Positions 1 through 7,799 are shown, numbered from the stretch's first letter. The stretch: DNA of 64,000 nt from Dehalococcoidia bacterium UBA5748 (GCA_002419135.1 DIFM01000038.1:15861-79860); one strand, 5' to 3'. Numbers and translations are program-made. The notes: generated by a model from the sequence alone, not told the origin.

Positions 1-200
1 GTCATACCTTTTTCCATCGAATAAATAGCCGCCTCGCGGATATGCCAGGGCGTGGTGTAATCCGGCTCACCGATTCCAAGGGAAATTACTCCCTCCATAG
101 AATTTAAAAGGTCAAAAAACTTACGTATCCCTGAAGGAGCAATCGAGTTAACCCTGTCCGATATCAATCTGCTGTTTTTATCATCGTAACCACTGTTCAT
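1..200 (-). CDS. class I/II aminotransferase, N-terminal part (cut by window edge)
   Basis: The minus strand from an ATG at 200 reads through the window edge, giving about 66 residues. They contain SGIRKFFDLL and SLGIGEPDYTTPWHIREAA, the typical N-terminal 'I.LgiGePDf.tP..i..Aa' signature of PLP-dependent aspartate/aromatic aminotransferases (fold type I). The catalytic lysine lies outside the window. The start sits 33 bp downstream of the AsnC/Lrp-type regulator on the same strand, so the two are probably cotranscribed and the regulator may control amino-acid metabolism. The substrate cannot be named from this fragment. Confidence 0.85.
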   Translation of the reverse strand, partial: MNSGYDDKNSRLISDRVNSIAPSGIRKFFDLLNSMEGVISLGIGEPDYTTPWHIREAAIYSMEKGM

Positions 201-233
201 AGCTGACCTGCCAAAATAATTATTTTATTATCA

Positions 234-716
234 CTAGAGGATAACCGGCTGCCTCTTTACCTCTTCCGGTCCGTTCATTATGACCCCGTCTTCCTTATAC
301 CTCTTCATTATAAAATGCGTAGCTGCGGCGCGGACGCCCTCGATAGGAGAGAGCTTCTGACCGACGAAATCGGCAATTTCATGCATTGATTTACCCTTAA
401 CCAGCACCGCCAAATCGTATCCGCCCGACATCAGATAAACACTGCTCGCCTGCGGAAAGCGGTAAATTTTTTCAGCTATGGCATCGTATCCGGTATCTCT
501 CTGCGGGGATACCTGCACCTCGATTAAAGCCCAAACCTGCTCATCATTGACCTTATCCCAGTTGATTAGCGTCTTATATTTGAGTATCTTCCCTTCATCT
601 TCCGCTTTAACAATGGCCGACACAACTTCCTCTTCCAATACCCCCAGCATGGTGGCAATCTGTTCGGGAGTGGTCCGGGAGTCTTCTTCCAGTATCTTTA
701 AAATTTTTTTCAGCAT
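234..716 (-). CDS. Lrp/AsnC-family transcriptional regulator
   Basis: This is a 160-residue protein starting at the ATG at 716, preceded by AAGGAG seven bases upstream. A longer reading frame to 785 exists but has no comparable ribosome site. The N-terminal winged HTH (EDSRTTPEQIATMLG, then EEEVVSAIVKAEDEGKI) is followed by a RAM/AsnC ligand-binding domain (VWALIEVQVSP, then VYLMSGGYDLAVLVKG, then GVRAAATHFIMKRYKEDG). Such proteins are octameric regulators of amino-acid metabolism. The adjacent aminotransferase downstream is the likely target or partner. The C-terminal tail after MKRYKEDG is about 15 residues long and unremarkable. Confidence 0.88.
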   Translation of the reverse strand: MLKKILKILEEDSRTTPEQIATMLGVLEEEVVSAIVKAEDEGKILKYKTLINWDKVNDEQVWALIEVQVSPQRDTGYDAIAEKIYRFPQASSVYLMSGGYDLAVLVKGKSMHEIADFVGQKLSPIEGVRAAATHFIMKRYKEDGVIMNGPEEVKRQPVIL

Positions 717-871
717 AGCATCGCTCCTTGGGTAAAAGTAATGTTGAACTTTATTATAGCAGAGTTTAAGCAATATGTTACACATTGAAAATCAGATTTT
801 TTAGAAGGTTGTGATAACCGGTTTGATGATGGTGACTATAGCGTTTATCGATTTGTTAAGAGCATGGAATT

Positions 872-900
872 AATAAAGATTGGCATATCTATGGTATAAT
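872..900 (+). promoter_or_regulatory. extended -10 promoter for marC
   Basis: TATAAT at 895-900 is preceded by TG plus one base (TGGTATAAT), a textbook extended -10 element. The -35 region (AT-rich, 869-877) is poor. Transcription would begin near 907, which excludes an upstream ATG at 905 as the marC start and favours 941. Confidence 0.6.
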
Positions 901-940
901 TTTTATGTCAATTTTCATTTTATCGGAGAGGGCATATTTA

Positions 941-1531
941 ATGGCTGAATTCTGGCATAACTTCGTTTTAACTTTTGTTCCGCTTTTTATTGTTATAGAC
1001 GCACTGGGTACACTGCCGGTGCTGATTGCGCTTGGCGAAGACATGACTTTGAAAGAACGCCACAAAATGATAAATGTGGCAACTATTACCGCAATTGTTG
1101 TCGGACTGGCATTCCTGTTCTTGGGGCAATTCATCCTTACTGTGATGGGCATCTCCGTAGGCGCCTTTGCCATCGCCGGCGGACTAATCCTGCTGGTACT
1201 GTCAATAAAATTGATAATTACCGGACGTATGGTGGATGTCGATAAGGAGGAAATAGTAGCGATAGTCCCGATCGGCACTCCTTTAACGGCAGGACCGGCT
1301 ACAATAGCGACGCTGTTACTGCTGGCTATGCAGTTTCCGTTATACGTCGTACTGATTTCTTTTGTCTTAAATATGCTGCTTGCATGGATAATATTCCTTT
1401 CAGGCAATAAATTAAGCCATTTTCTTGGGAAAGGCGGACTCGGCGCTATTTCCAAGGTATTCAGCCTGCTGTTGGCAGCCATTGCCGTTAGTATGATAAT
1501 AAACGGTATGGAGATGCTGGAACTGGTATAA
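941..1531 (+). CDS. marC: MarC family integral membrane protein
   Basis: 196 residues with about six hydrophobic segments. The start FWHNFVLTFVPLFIVIDALG matches the MarC/NAAT family opening (F...f...f.iidplG..P.f), and GTPLTAGPATIATLLLL is the conserved second-half motif. The family forms inner-membrane proteins of unclear substrate; the older 'multiple antibiotic resistance' label is not supported functionally. The ATG at 941 follows GGAGAGGG and fits the promoter above. coaE follows 65 bp downstream on the same strand. Confidence 0.85.
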   Translation: MAEFWHNFVLTFVPLFIVIDALGTLPVLIALGEDMTLKERHKMINVATITAIVVGLAFLFLGQFILTVMGISVGAFAIAGGLILLVLSIKLIITGRMVDVDKEEIVAIVPIGTPLTAGPATIATLLLLAMQFPLYVVLISFVLNMLLAWIIFLSGNKLSHFLGKGGLGAISKVFSLLLAAIAVSMIINGMEMLELV

Positions 1532-1596
1532 GATAGGGCTTAATATTTCGGTATTGACTCTTAGGATTGCGATTATTAAACTGTTAAGGTCGGAAA

Positions 1597-2202
1597 ATGA
1601 AAATAATAGGTTTAACGGGCGGAATCGGAAGCGGCAAGAGCACGGTGGCAGGTTTTTTGGCAGAACTGGGCGCTGTAGTTCTGGATGCCGATAAAGTCGG
1701 GCATGAAATACTGGAAACCGATGACGAGGTGCAACAGGAAATAGTCGATAACTTTGGCAAGCAGGTGCTCGACCACAAAGGACATATCGACCGTAAAAAA
1801 CTGGCAAATATCGTTTTTAAAGACCGTGAGTCGCTGATAAAACTCAACCTGATTACCCACCCCCCTATTTACCGCCGCGCACAGGTTATCCTGAAGGGTT
1901 ATCAAGCCGATGGCGTGGAAATAGTGGTAATTGATGCTCCGCTGCTAATCGAAGCCGGCTGGGCAACCAGAGTTGATGAGACCTGGCTAACTGTAGCACC
2001 GAAAGAAGTGATTATAGAACGACTCGAAAAGAGGGGTATGAAAAGAGAGGATATAGAATCCCGCATGAGGCTTCAGATATTGCCCGAGGATAGAGTGAAA
2101 GCGGCAAATATAATCATCGATACGGATGTGCCGCTTGATGACTTGAAGAAAGCGATAGCTGATTTGTGGGATAAGGCTATAGTTGACACCAATCGTCGCT
2201 AG
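1597..2202 (+). CDS. coaE: dephospho-CoA kinase
   Basis: 201 residues, normal length. It phosphorylates the 3'-hydroxyl of dephospho-CoA, the last step of coenzyme A synthesis. The P-loop GLTGGIGSGKST is at residues 5-16, LDADKVGHEI (the family's 'DaD...h' motif) at about 31-40, and IDAPLLIEAGW, the conserved 'vPLLfE.g' region, at about 105. The C-terminal region carries the RM..Q....R pattern (RMRLQILPEDRVKAANIIIDT). It precedes the ribosomal protein cluster by 40 bp and could share its transcript. Confidence 0.95.
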   Translation: MKIIGLTGGIGSGKSTVAGFLAELGAVVLDADKVGHEILETDDEVQQEIVDNFGKQVLDHKGHIDRKKLANIVFKDRESLIKLNLITHPPIYRRAQVILKGYQADGVEIVVIDAPLLIEAGWATRVDETWLTVAPKEVIIERLEKRGMKREDIESRMRLQILPEDRVKAANIIIDTDVPLDDLKKAIADLWDKAIVDTNRR

Positions 2203-2242
2203 CTGATAGAATAAAGTGTTTTATTGATGGAGGTTTACTGAG

Positions 2243-2578
2243 ATTTACGCAATAATTGAAACCGGTGGAAAACAGTATAAAGTTGCTCCCGGCAAAAGCA
2301 TAAAGGTAGAGCGTCTGGCTGCTGCCGAAGGCGATACTGTCGAACTGGATAAGGTGTTACTGATTGCTGGTGAGCAGCAACAAATAGTCGGCAAACCCAT
2401 TATAGAGGGAGCAAAAGTGGTTGCCAAAGTGAAAGGTCAAGGCAAAGATAAAAAAATCATTGTCTTCAAATACAAGAACAAGACGAGAAGCAGTAAAAAG
2501 ACAGGTCATCGTCAGATGTATACCGAGCTGTCTATCGATGAAATTGTTCAACCGGAGGGTGTCTTAAATGGCTCATAA
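2243..2578 (+). CDS. rplU: 50S ribosomal protein L21 (apparent ATT start)
   Basis: The family's conserved opening [13 protein letters not shown] begins at 2246 and the frame runs to 2578 (111 residues, family about 103). The only in-frame codon between the upstream stop (2225-2227) and Tyr2 that could initiate is ATT at 2243. It is preceded by a good GGAGG (2229-2233) with nine bases spacing. ATG, GTG and TTG are absent in that stretch. The first internal ATG is at 2354, which would delete the conserved N-terminus. The C-terminus overlaps the rpmA start by 11 bp. L21 is a primary 23S rRNA binder. Confidence 0.88.
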   Translation: MYAIIETGGKQYKVAPGKSIKVERLAAAEGDTVELDKVLLIAGEQQQIVGKPIIEGAKVVAKVKGQGKDKKIIVFKYKNKTRSSKKTGHRQMYTELSIDEIVQPEGVLNGS

Positions 2579-2822
2579 GAAGGGCGGAGGCTCTACACAT
2601 AACGGTCGCGACAGCAAACCCAAAATGCTGGGCGTGAAAAGATATGCAGACGAAAAAGTAAATGCCGGTACGATTCTTGTCAGGCAAAGAGGTACTCGTA
2701 TCAAACCGGGAAATAATGTCGGGGTCGGCAGAGATTATACTATTTATGCTCTTATAGACGGAGTTGTTAAATACGAACCGACGACCAATAACAGAAGGAA
2801 GGTCAGCGTTTACGCTGGTTAG
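2568..2822 (+). CDS. rpmA: 50S ribosomal protein L27
   Basis: 84 residues, standard length. It starts [16 protein letters not shown], the exact L27 signature (residues reach toward the peptidyl-transferase centre), followed by [20 protein letters not shown]. There is no N-terminal extension of the Firmicutes cleaved type. It overlaps the end of rplU and is followed 6 bp later by rpmE, giving a compact L21-L27-L31 operon. Confidence 0.97.
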   Translation: MAHKKGGGSTHNGRDSKPKMLGVKRYADEKVNAGTILVRQRGTRIKPGNNVGVGRDYTIYALIDGVVKYEPTTNNRRKVSVYAG

Positions 2823-2828
2823 ATAATT

Positions 2829-3032
2829 ATGAAGGAAAAAATTCATCCCGTTTACCATTCAGATGCCAAGGTTACATGTTCCTGCGGCAATGTATTTACT
2901 CTCGGTTCGACCAAGAAAGAAATGAAGGTCGAGCTTTGCAGCCAATGCCATCCGTTCTTTACGGGTGAGCGCAGAATCATCGATACCGCCGGACGTGTCG
3001 AACGCTTCAATCAGCGTTACAACAGAAAATAG
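2829..3032 (+). CDS. rpmE: 50S ribosomal protein L31, zinc-binding (C+) form
   Basis: 67 residues. It has the L31 opening KEKIHPVYH and four cysteines (C17, C19, C37, C40) in the CxC...CxxC zinc arrangement, so this is the zinc-containing type. The end QRYNRK is typical. It is last in the rplU-rpmA-rpmE operon and is followed by a strong rho-independent terminator. No zinc-free paralogue is seen in this window. Confidence 0.96.
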   Translation: MKEKIHPVYHSDAKVTCSCGNVFTLGSTKKEMKVELCSQCHPFFTGERRIIDTAGRVERFNQRYNRK

Positions 3033-3065
3033 TAACCGGTAGTACAAAAAAGCACAAAAGAAAGA

Positions 3066-3093
3066 GGCGGACCGAACAGTCCGCCCTTTTTTA
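3066..3093 (+). terminator. rho-independent terminator after rpmE
   Basis: Seven-base-pair GC-rich stem GGCGGAC (3066-3072) / GTCCGCC (3079-3085) with a six-base loop, followed directly by CTTTTTT. It closes the L21-L27-L31 operon. Confidence 0.9.
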
Positions 3094-3187
3094 TTAGATG
3101 CCAGATTCAAGCTAGACCAATACACTGTATTCTATTGTTTGTAACATTTCATTATTGAGTATTTACCAGATTTTACAGAGAAATGTC

Positions 3188-3216
3188 TTGACATCTTGCG
3201 CATACCATATTAGATT
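3188..3216 (+). promoter_or_regulatory. sigma-70-type promoter for the 3297 gene
   Basis: A perfect TTGACA at 3188-3193, a 17-base spacer, and TAGATT at 3211-3216 (4 of 6 to TATAAT). It lies about 80 bp upstream of the ATG at 3297 and downstream of the rpmE terminator, so the following gene has its own transcription unit. Confidence 0.6.
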
Positions 3217-3296
3217 ATTCATAAATATAAGAAAATGATCTGTACTGATAAATTTTTCCCAAAATAACATAGGTTGCCTATCAAAAGGAGAATTTT

Positions 3297-4433
3297 ATGA
3301 CTGACGATTCTATCTATTTATTAAAAGATTCCGGGAATTTAGAGAAAGTTTTTAATCGAACATATGATAGCGAAGATCTATTACAGGAATTGATCGAAAA
3401 ATATCCAGAATTACTAGCCGGGGAACAGATTAATCCGGATGAACCTGTACGTTGGTTACTTATTAAGCGCGAAGCCGGTATACCTGATGGAGATAATCTA
3501 TCTGACAGGTGGTCGGTTGATCATCTTCTTCTAGATCAGAATGGGGTACCAACCTTCGTTGAAACCAAACGTAGTTCAGATACGCGAATAAGAAGAGAAG
3601 TTGTCGGTCAAATGTTAGACTATGCCGCAAATTCACAAAAATACTGGCCAGTTAATCGTATTAGAGATTTTGCTTCATTACAATACAGTTTCTCAGATGG
3701 TGCTGACACGGCAATTCTGAAGTTAATTGGGAGAGATGGTGAACAGGATACTTCAGATATTGTTGAATCATTCTGGACAAAAGTAGAAGACAATCTTCGG
3801 AATGGTAAAATACGGTTATTTTTTGTGGCCGATCAACTTCCAGGAGAACTAAAAAGAATAATTGAGTTCTTAAACGAACAGATGAATAATGTTGAGGTCT
3901 TGGGTGTTGAATTACCTCAATTTGTAGGTTCTGATTTTCGTGCTCTGGTTCCTAGACTGATTGGACAAACAGAAATAATCAGGCAAACAAAGCAAAAAGC
4001 GAGAAGCAGCTCTAGAAAAACAAATCCAGAAGAGTTTCTTTTAAAGATTCCGGAATATTTAAGGCCTTTTTTAATAGAGTTGATATCTGAAGCAGAAAGG
4101 CAGGGAATGCAGATTTCCTGGGGAATCCAAGGATTTGGCCTTAGATTAGAAACCAATAATGGACATTTAATATCGTTATTTTATGGTTGGCCTGGGAATT
4201 CAGAAGGAGAGAATCCGCATATACAGGGATATGTAGGAAGTATTGAGGATGAAGATCTACGAAATGAGATAAAACAGAAATTTCTTTCTGTAGAAGGCAC
4301 GATTCTTGCTGGCAAATACACTTTAGATCTTGATCTTGTCAATAATGATATTGAAAATGCTAAAAAACTGGTAGAAGTTTTGTGGAGTATAATTAAAGAT
4401 CCGAGATTGAAAGGCCTTAAAATAAATTCATAA
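3297..4433 (+). CDS. PD-(D/E)XK nuclease-like protein, uncharacterised
   Basis: 378 residues with a good AAAGGAG ribosome site seven bases before the ATG. Residues 70-110 hold a nuclease-like core: D75 (WSVDHLLLD), then E89-T-K91 (TFVETKRS), then a helix with Q105 (GQMLDYAAN). This is the D...ExK...Q order of the PD-(D/E)XK superfamily (Mrr/NucS/DUF91-like). The C-terminal third (about 235-378) is a separate alpha/beta region of unknown role. The gene is AT-richer than its neighbours and stands alone with its own promoter and terminator, suggesting acquisition. No methylase is adjacent. The function, perhaps DNA protection or repair, is inference only. Confidence 0.6.
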   Translation: MTDDSIYLLKDSGNLEKVFNRTYDSEDLLQELIEKYPELLAGEQINPDEPVRWLLIKREAGIPDGDNLSDRWSVDHLLLDQNGVPTFVETKRSSDTRIRREVVGQMLDYAANSQKYWPVNRIRDFASLQYSFSDGADTAILKLIGRDGEQDTSDIVESFWTKVEDNLRNGKIRLFFVADQLPGELKRIIEFLNEQMNNVEVLGVELPQFVGSDFRALVPRLIGQTEIIRQTKQKARSSSRKTNPEEFLLKIPEYLRPFLIELISEAERQGMQISWGIQGFGLRLETNNGHLISLFYGWPGNSEGENPHIQGYVGSIEDEDLRNEIKQKFLSVEGTILAGKYTLDLDLVNNDIENAKKLVEVLWSIIKDPRLKGLKINS

Positions 4434-4484
4434 TAATAGTTTAGGCATAGCTAATAGTTAAGCTTTACGGGCGTTAAAGAAATT

Positions 4485-4515
4485 CCCCCGGCTAGGCCGG
4501 GGGATATTTCTTTAA
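4485..4515. terminator. bidirectional terminator between the 3297 gene and hisI
   Basis: Eight-base-pair stem CCCCCGGC (4485-4492) / GCCGGGGG (4496-4503) with a TAG loop. It is flanked by AAAGAAAT on the left and ATTTCTTT on the right, which extend the pairing and give a T-run in either direction. It lies between convergent genes. Confidence 0.85.
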
Positions 4516-4593
4516 GTGTATTCATCTGTGCAGTTCGACCAGGATAACAACCCTGCCTTAACGGTTACCCCGACCGTTATTGATAATCAACCG

Positions 4594-4917
4594 CTAAAAA
4601 TCGGTTTCTATTTTAGTAAAGAAGCATGTTTTTGCACCGGTGTGGCATACCGGACCCATAGGTTTGGCTTTTACCAATACGGTATCGTTATCGCAGTCTA
4701 TCCACATCTCTATTACCATAAGTTTGTTGCCGGAAGTGGCTCCCTTATTCCAGAGTTCCTGGCGGCTGCGGCTGTAAAACCAGACTTCGCCCTTAGTGCG
4801 AGTCAGTTCCAGGGATTTCGGATTCATATAACCGAGCATTAACACTTCACCGGTGTCGGCGTCCTGTATAACTGCCGGAAGCAGCCCCTGAGAATCGAGT
4901 TTAAGATTTTCTACCAA
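4594..4917 (-). CDS. hisI: phosphoribosyl-AMP cyclohydrolase
   Basis: 107 residues; third step of histidine synthesis (opening of the PR-AMP adenine ring). Motifs: GEVLMLGYMN, then FYSRSRQELWNKGATSGN, then DCDNDTVLVKAKPMGPVCHTGAKTCFF, which supplies the zinc and magnesium ligands of the family (DCDnD, C...C). It starts at a TTG (4917), with GGAG about 12 bases upstream. There is no fused HisE domain. It follows hisA on the same strand across a 250-bp repeat-bearing gap. Confidence 0.95.
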   Translation of the reverse strand: MVENLKLDSQGLLPAVIQDADTGEVLMLGYMNPKSLELTRTKGEVWFYSRSRQELWNKGATSGNKLMVIEMWIDCDNDTVLVKAKPMGPVCHTGAKTCFFTKIETDF

Positions 4918-5088
4918 AATATTATTTCTCCTTCTATATTTAATTTCTTTTATTTAAACCTGTTGTTATTGATATCCGCCCCAAGACTTTTTCCGATATA
5001 GAGCGACTCGGGGTAAGCACAAACATATTTTAAAAACCGTTCGTGGTCTTGCCCCAGTTTAACGCGGGACGAGCCCACACTTAGCCGA

Positions 5089-5116
5089 TCGTGGTGAGCC
5101 TGTCGAACCATAACGG
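5089..5116 (+). repeat. dispersed intergenic repeat A, copy 1
   Basis: The 28-base string that starts TCGTGGTGAGCC and ends CATAACGG occurs identically at 39263-39290, with partial copies elsewhere in the window. It sits in the hisA-hisI gap (4918-5167), where I see no gene. A partial related string (CCGTTCGTGGT) lies just upstream near 5037. Confidence 0.8.
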
Positions 5117-5167
5117 CATCTTTATGCTACTTCCAAAACAGCGAACCGGATTGATATTATGTTATCG

Positions 5168-5884
5168 CTATTTATCCAGTTCATCAAGAGCCTGCTTTAA
5201 ATTGATATCCTTGGTATAAAGCGCCTTTCCTATGATAGCACCGGCGGCCCCTAATTTTTTAAGCAGTTTCAAATGAGTAATAGTGGATATACCGCCCGAA
5301 GCGATAACAGTAGCTTTTATGGAATTGACAAGCTCGAAAAGAGCCGTAAAATTGGGTTCCGTCAATGTTCCGTCACGCCGGATATCCGTAAAAACAAAAC
5401 CCCTTACTCCCAGTTTCATCATATCACGGGCAAATTCCACCGGTTCCCGACCGGTATCCAGTTTCCAGCCCCTGGTTGCCACTTTACCGTCTCTGGCATC
5501 GATACCGACAAATACGGACTTATTAAAGCATCGACAGGCCTCTTTTACCATTTGAGGGTCTTCAACAGCAGAAGTGCCGAGAATCACGCGGTCGACACCG
5601 CACTTCAACAGCTTGCCGATGGATTCCATATCACGAATACCGCCGCCTACCTCAACAGGTATAAGTACCGAATTGGCGATTTCCGAAATGATTTCGAGGT
5701 TTTTCAGTTCACCGGCAGCCGCTCCGTCGAGGTCAACGATATGCAAACGCATAGCACCCAAAGATTGCCAGTTCATAGCCATACCTACCGGGTCGTCGGA
5801 AAAAACAGTTTCCATTCCGTAGTCACCCTGATAGAGGCGAACACACTTTCCGCCGCGTATATCTATTGCCGGAATTATTTCCAT
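5168..5884 (-). CDS. hisA: HisA, ProFAR isomerase
   Basis: 238 residues from the ATG at 5884; a TTG nine bases further out has no spaced ribosome site, whereas GAGG precedes this ATG by nine bases. It is a TIM barrel that converts ProFAR to PRFAR in histidine synthesis. Catalytic Asp is in EIIPAIDIRGGKCVRL, and the second in the FVFTDIRRDGT half-barrel. Phosphate-binding motifs GGGIRD and ASGGIST are intact. It is transcribed toward hisI. Other his genes are not in the window. Confidence 0.95.
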   Translation of the reverse strand: MEIIPAIDIRGGKCVRLYQGDYGMETVFSDDPVGMAMNWQSLGAMRLHIVDLDGAAAGELKNLEIISEIANSVLIPVEVGGGIRDMESIGKLLKCGVDRVILGTSAVEDPQMVKEACRCFNKSVFVGIDARDGKVATRGWKLDTGREPVEFARDMMKLGVRGFVFTDIRRDGTLTEPNFTALFELVNSIKATVIASGGISTITHLKLLKKLGAAGAIIGKALYTKDINLKQALDELDK

Positions 5885-6206
5885 ATAATGCAACCTCGAC
5901 TCTTTCCAGATACCTGAACAAGAATTATAACATAATATACGTATTTAACGATAATAATTATGGGAAAAGGGGTTTTTATAAATTATGGTTGCTGAGGATA
6001 ATACTTCTACGCCGCTATGGATTGAATAAGTCCGCTACGCACGAAATTATAACTGTCATGCTGAATTCGTGAGAGACGAATAAAGCATCTGGGGCGAGGA
6101 GGAACCCCGATGAAGCGGGACCCCGGCGTCATTTATTCAATAGCAGAGAAGGAAAAATAAATCCGTTCGTACTGAGCCTGTCGAAGTATGTTCCTGTTAT
6201 TAATAA
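5885..6206. repeat. intergenic region with dispersed repeat copies
   Basis: No credible gene in 322 bp. At 6055-6095 lies a 'TCATGCTGAATTCGTGAGAGACGAA...AGCATCT' type element, with CCCCGATGAAGCGGGACCCCGGCG palindromic material after it. At 6163-6190 is a diverged copy of repeat A (CCGTTCGTACTGAGCCTG...). These resemble elements found at 39225 and elsewhere in the window. Confidence 0.6.
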
Positions 6207-6608
6207 TTACTCATTTTTTTCTGCGGGTGTATCGAAACGCGTTACCTTCAGTTTGATTCCGGTGTAACCGATGACAATCACCTCTTCACCCACAGCGATT
6301 TTTTCGGCAGAGTGCGCACCCCACAGCTCCCCCTGTATCTTAACCAGACCCTGCGGATTAATTTCTTCTACCGCAACTCCCCTCTTCCCTATAATAGCTT
6401 CTGGGTCGTTGACAGGTTCTCTTTGAAGTGCGCGGCTACTGGCTATAAATAAAAGCACTGATAATCCCAGCCATCCAATCATTATCAGTACAAGAACGAT
6501 GACGGGCACGCTTACTCCATAGTTGGGTAAAACCATCAGGGCAATAACCGCAATGGCTATCTCCTCAAGGATTACGCTTATTATCGCCCATATCAGCCTG
6601 ACTTTCAT
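6207..6608 (-). CDS. NfeD-like membrane protein
   Basis: 133 residues. Two hydrophobic segments (about 5-27 and 33-56) are followed by a small beta-rich soluble domain with GKRGVAVEEINPQGLVKIQGELW, matching the NfeD C-terminal OB-fold pattern (G..G.a...l.p.G.v...G..w.a). NfeD proteins work with SPFH/stomatin proteins or membrane proteases in membrane quality control. No SPFH partner is adjacent. The call is made on motif and topology. Confidence 0.7.
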   Translation of the reverse strand: MKVRLIWAIISVILEEIAIAVIALMVLPNYGVSVPVIVLVLIMIGWLGLSVLLFIASSRALQREPVNDPEAIIGKRGVAVEEINPQGLVKIQGELWGAHSAEKIAVGEEVIVIGYTGIKLKVTRFDTPAEKNE

Positions 6609-6795
6609 TGCAGATAATTATAGCACGTGCTGTTATGTTTAAGATTATTTTTATTCAGCCTGCAACCGTTGAATAGAAAACGCTTCGGACATTCCATAGG
6701 TCTTTATTAAAAAACAATTGGAGAGAAGTTGGACATTTTGACGTTCTTTCGTTAATATAGAGATGATAAATTATATATTTAAGAAGAGGGTCTAA

Positions 6796-7035
6796 ATGAA
6801 GGTATCAGAGTATCTTTTTAGTGAGTACAAGGATTTAACCACAAAATACGTCGCTGCCAGCCAGAGGCTCAGGGAGCTTTTACCCAGATTCACCGCTTTG
6901 AATCAGAGCGGAGAGGTGCCCAGTTCCACTTCCAGTAAAAACCTTATACAGGAACTGGATAAAATCGAGGACGACCTGGAAGATGCAGCCTACAAAGTGC
7001 GTTGCATAAAACATACGCTGGTCAGCCTGCTCTAA
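6796..7035 (+). CDS. small helical protein, unknown function
   Basis: 79 residues with AAGAAGAGGG upstream of the ATG. It is strongly helical and charged (YKDLTTKYVAASQRLRELL, then LIQELDKIEDDLEDAAYKVRCIKHTL), probably a helical hairpin or short coiled coil. It has one cysteine and no membrane segment. I do not recognise a family. It is followed by a convincing terminator, which supports it as a real, single-gene transcript. Confidence 0.6.
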   Translation: MKVSEYLFSEYKDLTTKYVAASQRLRELLPRFTALNQSGEVPSSTSSKNLIQELDKIEDDLEDAAYKVRCIKHTLVSLL

Positions 7036-7064
7036 ACCACCGTTTTTCCAAAACACTCATATTG

Positions 7065-7095
7065 ATATCCCCTCTAATCGAGGGGATATTTGTTT
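7065..7095 (+). terminator. rho-independent terminator after the 79-residue gene
   Basis: Ten-base-pair stem ATATCCCCTC (7065-7074) / GAGGGGATAT (7080-7089), five-base loop, then TTTGTTT. Confidence 0.85.
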
Positions 7096-7120
7096 ATAAA
7101 TTGGCGACTGTTTTGCCTCA

Positions 7121-7459
7121 TCGACGCTTCGACAAGCTCAGCAACTGTCTTATTACGGACTGTCATACCGGAATTCGTAAGGGTCAACTGCCGGGAAATG
7201 CTAAAATGTCTTTGCGAGACCCGATATATCGGGGTGAAGCAATCTCAACCATTGAAGTCTTTTACTGATGCGTAAATTTATTACCGGTAACGATTTTCTT
7301 ATTATGTGCGGGGTGGGGTAATCAAGTTGTATTGTAGAGATTGCTTCGCTTTCCTTTAAGGAAAACTCGCAACGACAAAACTGCTTATCCTCTTTATATA
7401 CACTGGGACAACAAAATGATAAAAAGACGCTCGTGGTGAGCCTGTCGAACTATAGCGAT
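7121..7459. repeat. cluster of dispersed repeats in a gene-free stretch (7096-7487)
   Basis: Four elements occur in this spacer. 7121-7147 is an inverted partial copy of repeat A (CGACGCTTCGACAAGCTCAGC). 7211-7250 is TTTGCGAGACCCGATATATC followed by GGGGTGAAGCAATCTC. 7336-7376 is an inverted relative, GAGATTGCTTCGC...ACTCGCAACGAC. 7429-7459 is repeat A again (CTCGTGGTGAGCCTGTCGAA). The middle two are the same 'GCGAG-palindrome-GAAGCAATCTC' unit in opposite orientation. I see no gene. Confidence 0.7.
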
Positions 7460-7487
7460 GAGGATTATCTAAAGAAGGCCTGATATA

Positions 7488-7748
7488 TTAAGCCCCCAGC
7501 GCCTCCACCTCATCCCGCCTTAGCTCCCTGACCTTGCCTGCTGTCAGTGTACCCAGCTGCAAAGTACCCATCCTGATGCGTTTTAATGATTTTACAGTGA
7601 ATCCCATCGCCTCGAACATACGCCGTACCTGATGTTTTCTGCCCTCGTGAATGGTGATGCTGTAATCCCCGCCTTTAAGACGCGTTATCCTTGCCGGATA
7701 GGTCATCCCGTCTTCCAGCATAATCCCTTTTTCGTTTCGAGTAGGGGA
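7488..7748 (-). pseudogene. C-terminal remnant of an RsuA/RluB-type pseudouridine synthase
   Basis: The open frame has about 86 codons and matches only the last third of the family: GIMLEDGMTYPARITRL, then the conserved IHEGRKHQVRRMFEAMGF motif, then LKRIRMGTLQLGTL and GKVRELRRDEV. The S4 domain and the catalytic Asp block (GRLD...) of a roughly 240-residue enzyme are missing. A stop (7749-7751) closes the frame upstream and promoter-bearing DNA of the next gene follows. It is therefore a truncated relic. It retains undamaged codons, so the loss may be recent. Confidence 0.8.
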
Positions 7749-7770
7749 TTATTGTTTATCATTGGGGGTA

Positions 7771-7799
7771 TTGACAAACCCTCTATAAAGGTGTATGTT
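7771..7799 (+). promoter_or_regulatory. sigma-70-type promoter for the membrane protein/XRE pair
   Basis: TTGACA at 7771-7776, a 17-base spacer, and TATGTT at 7794-7799, about 45 bp before the first possible ATG. Confidence 0.6.

Noticed and set aside
889..1482. Long minus-strand open frame over marC
   Set aside because: It is the antisense shadow of marC, Ser/Ile-rich with no domain, and no ribosome site.
4516..4842. Plus-strand open frame across hisI
   Set aside because: Antisense to a complete hisI; composition looks like translated reverse complement.
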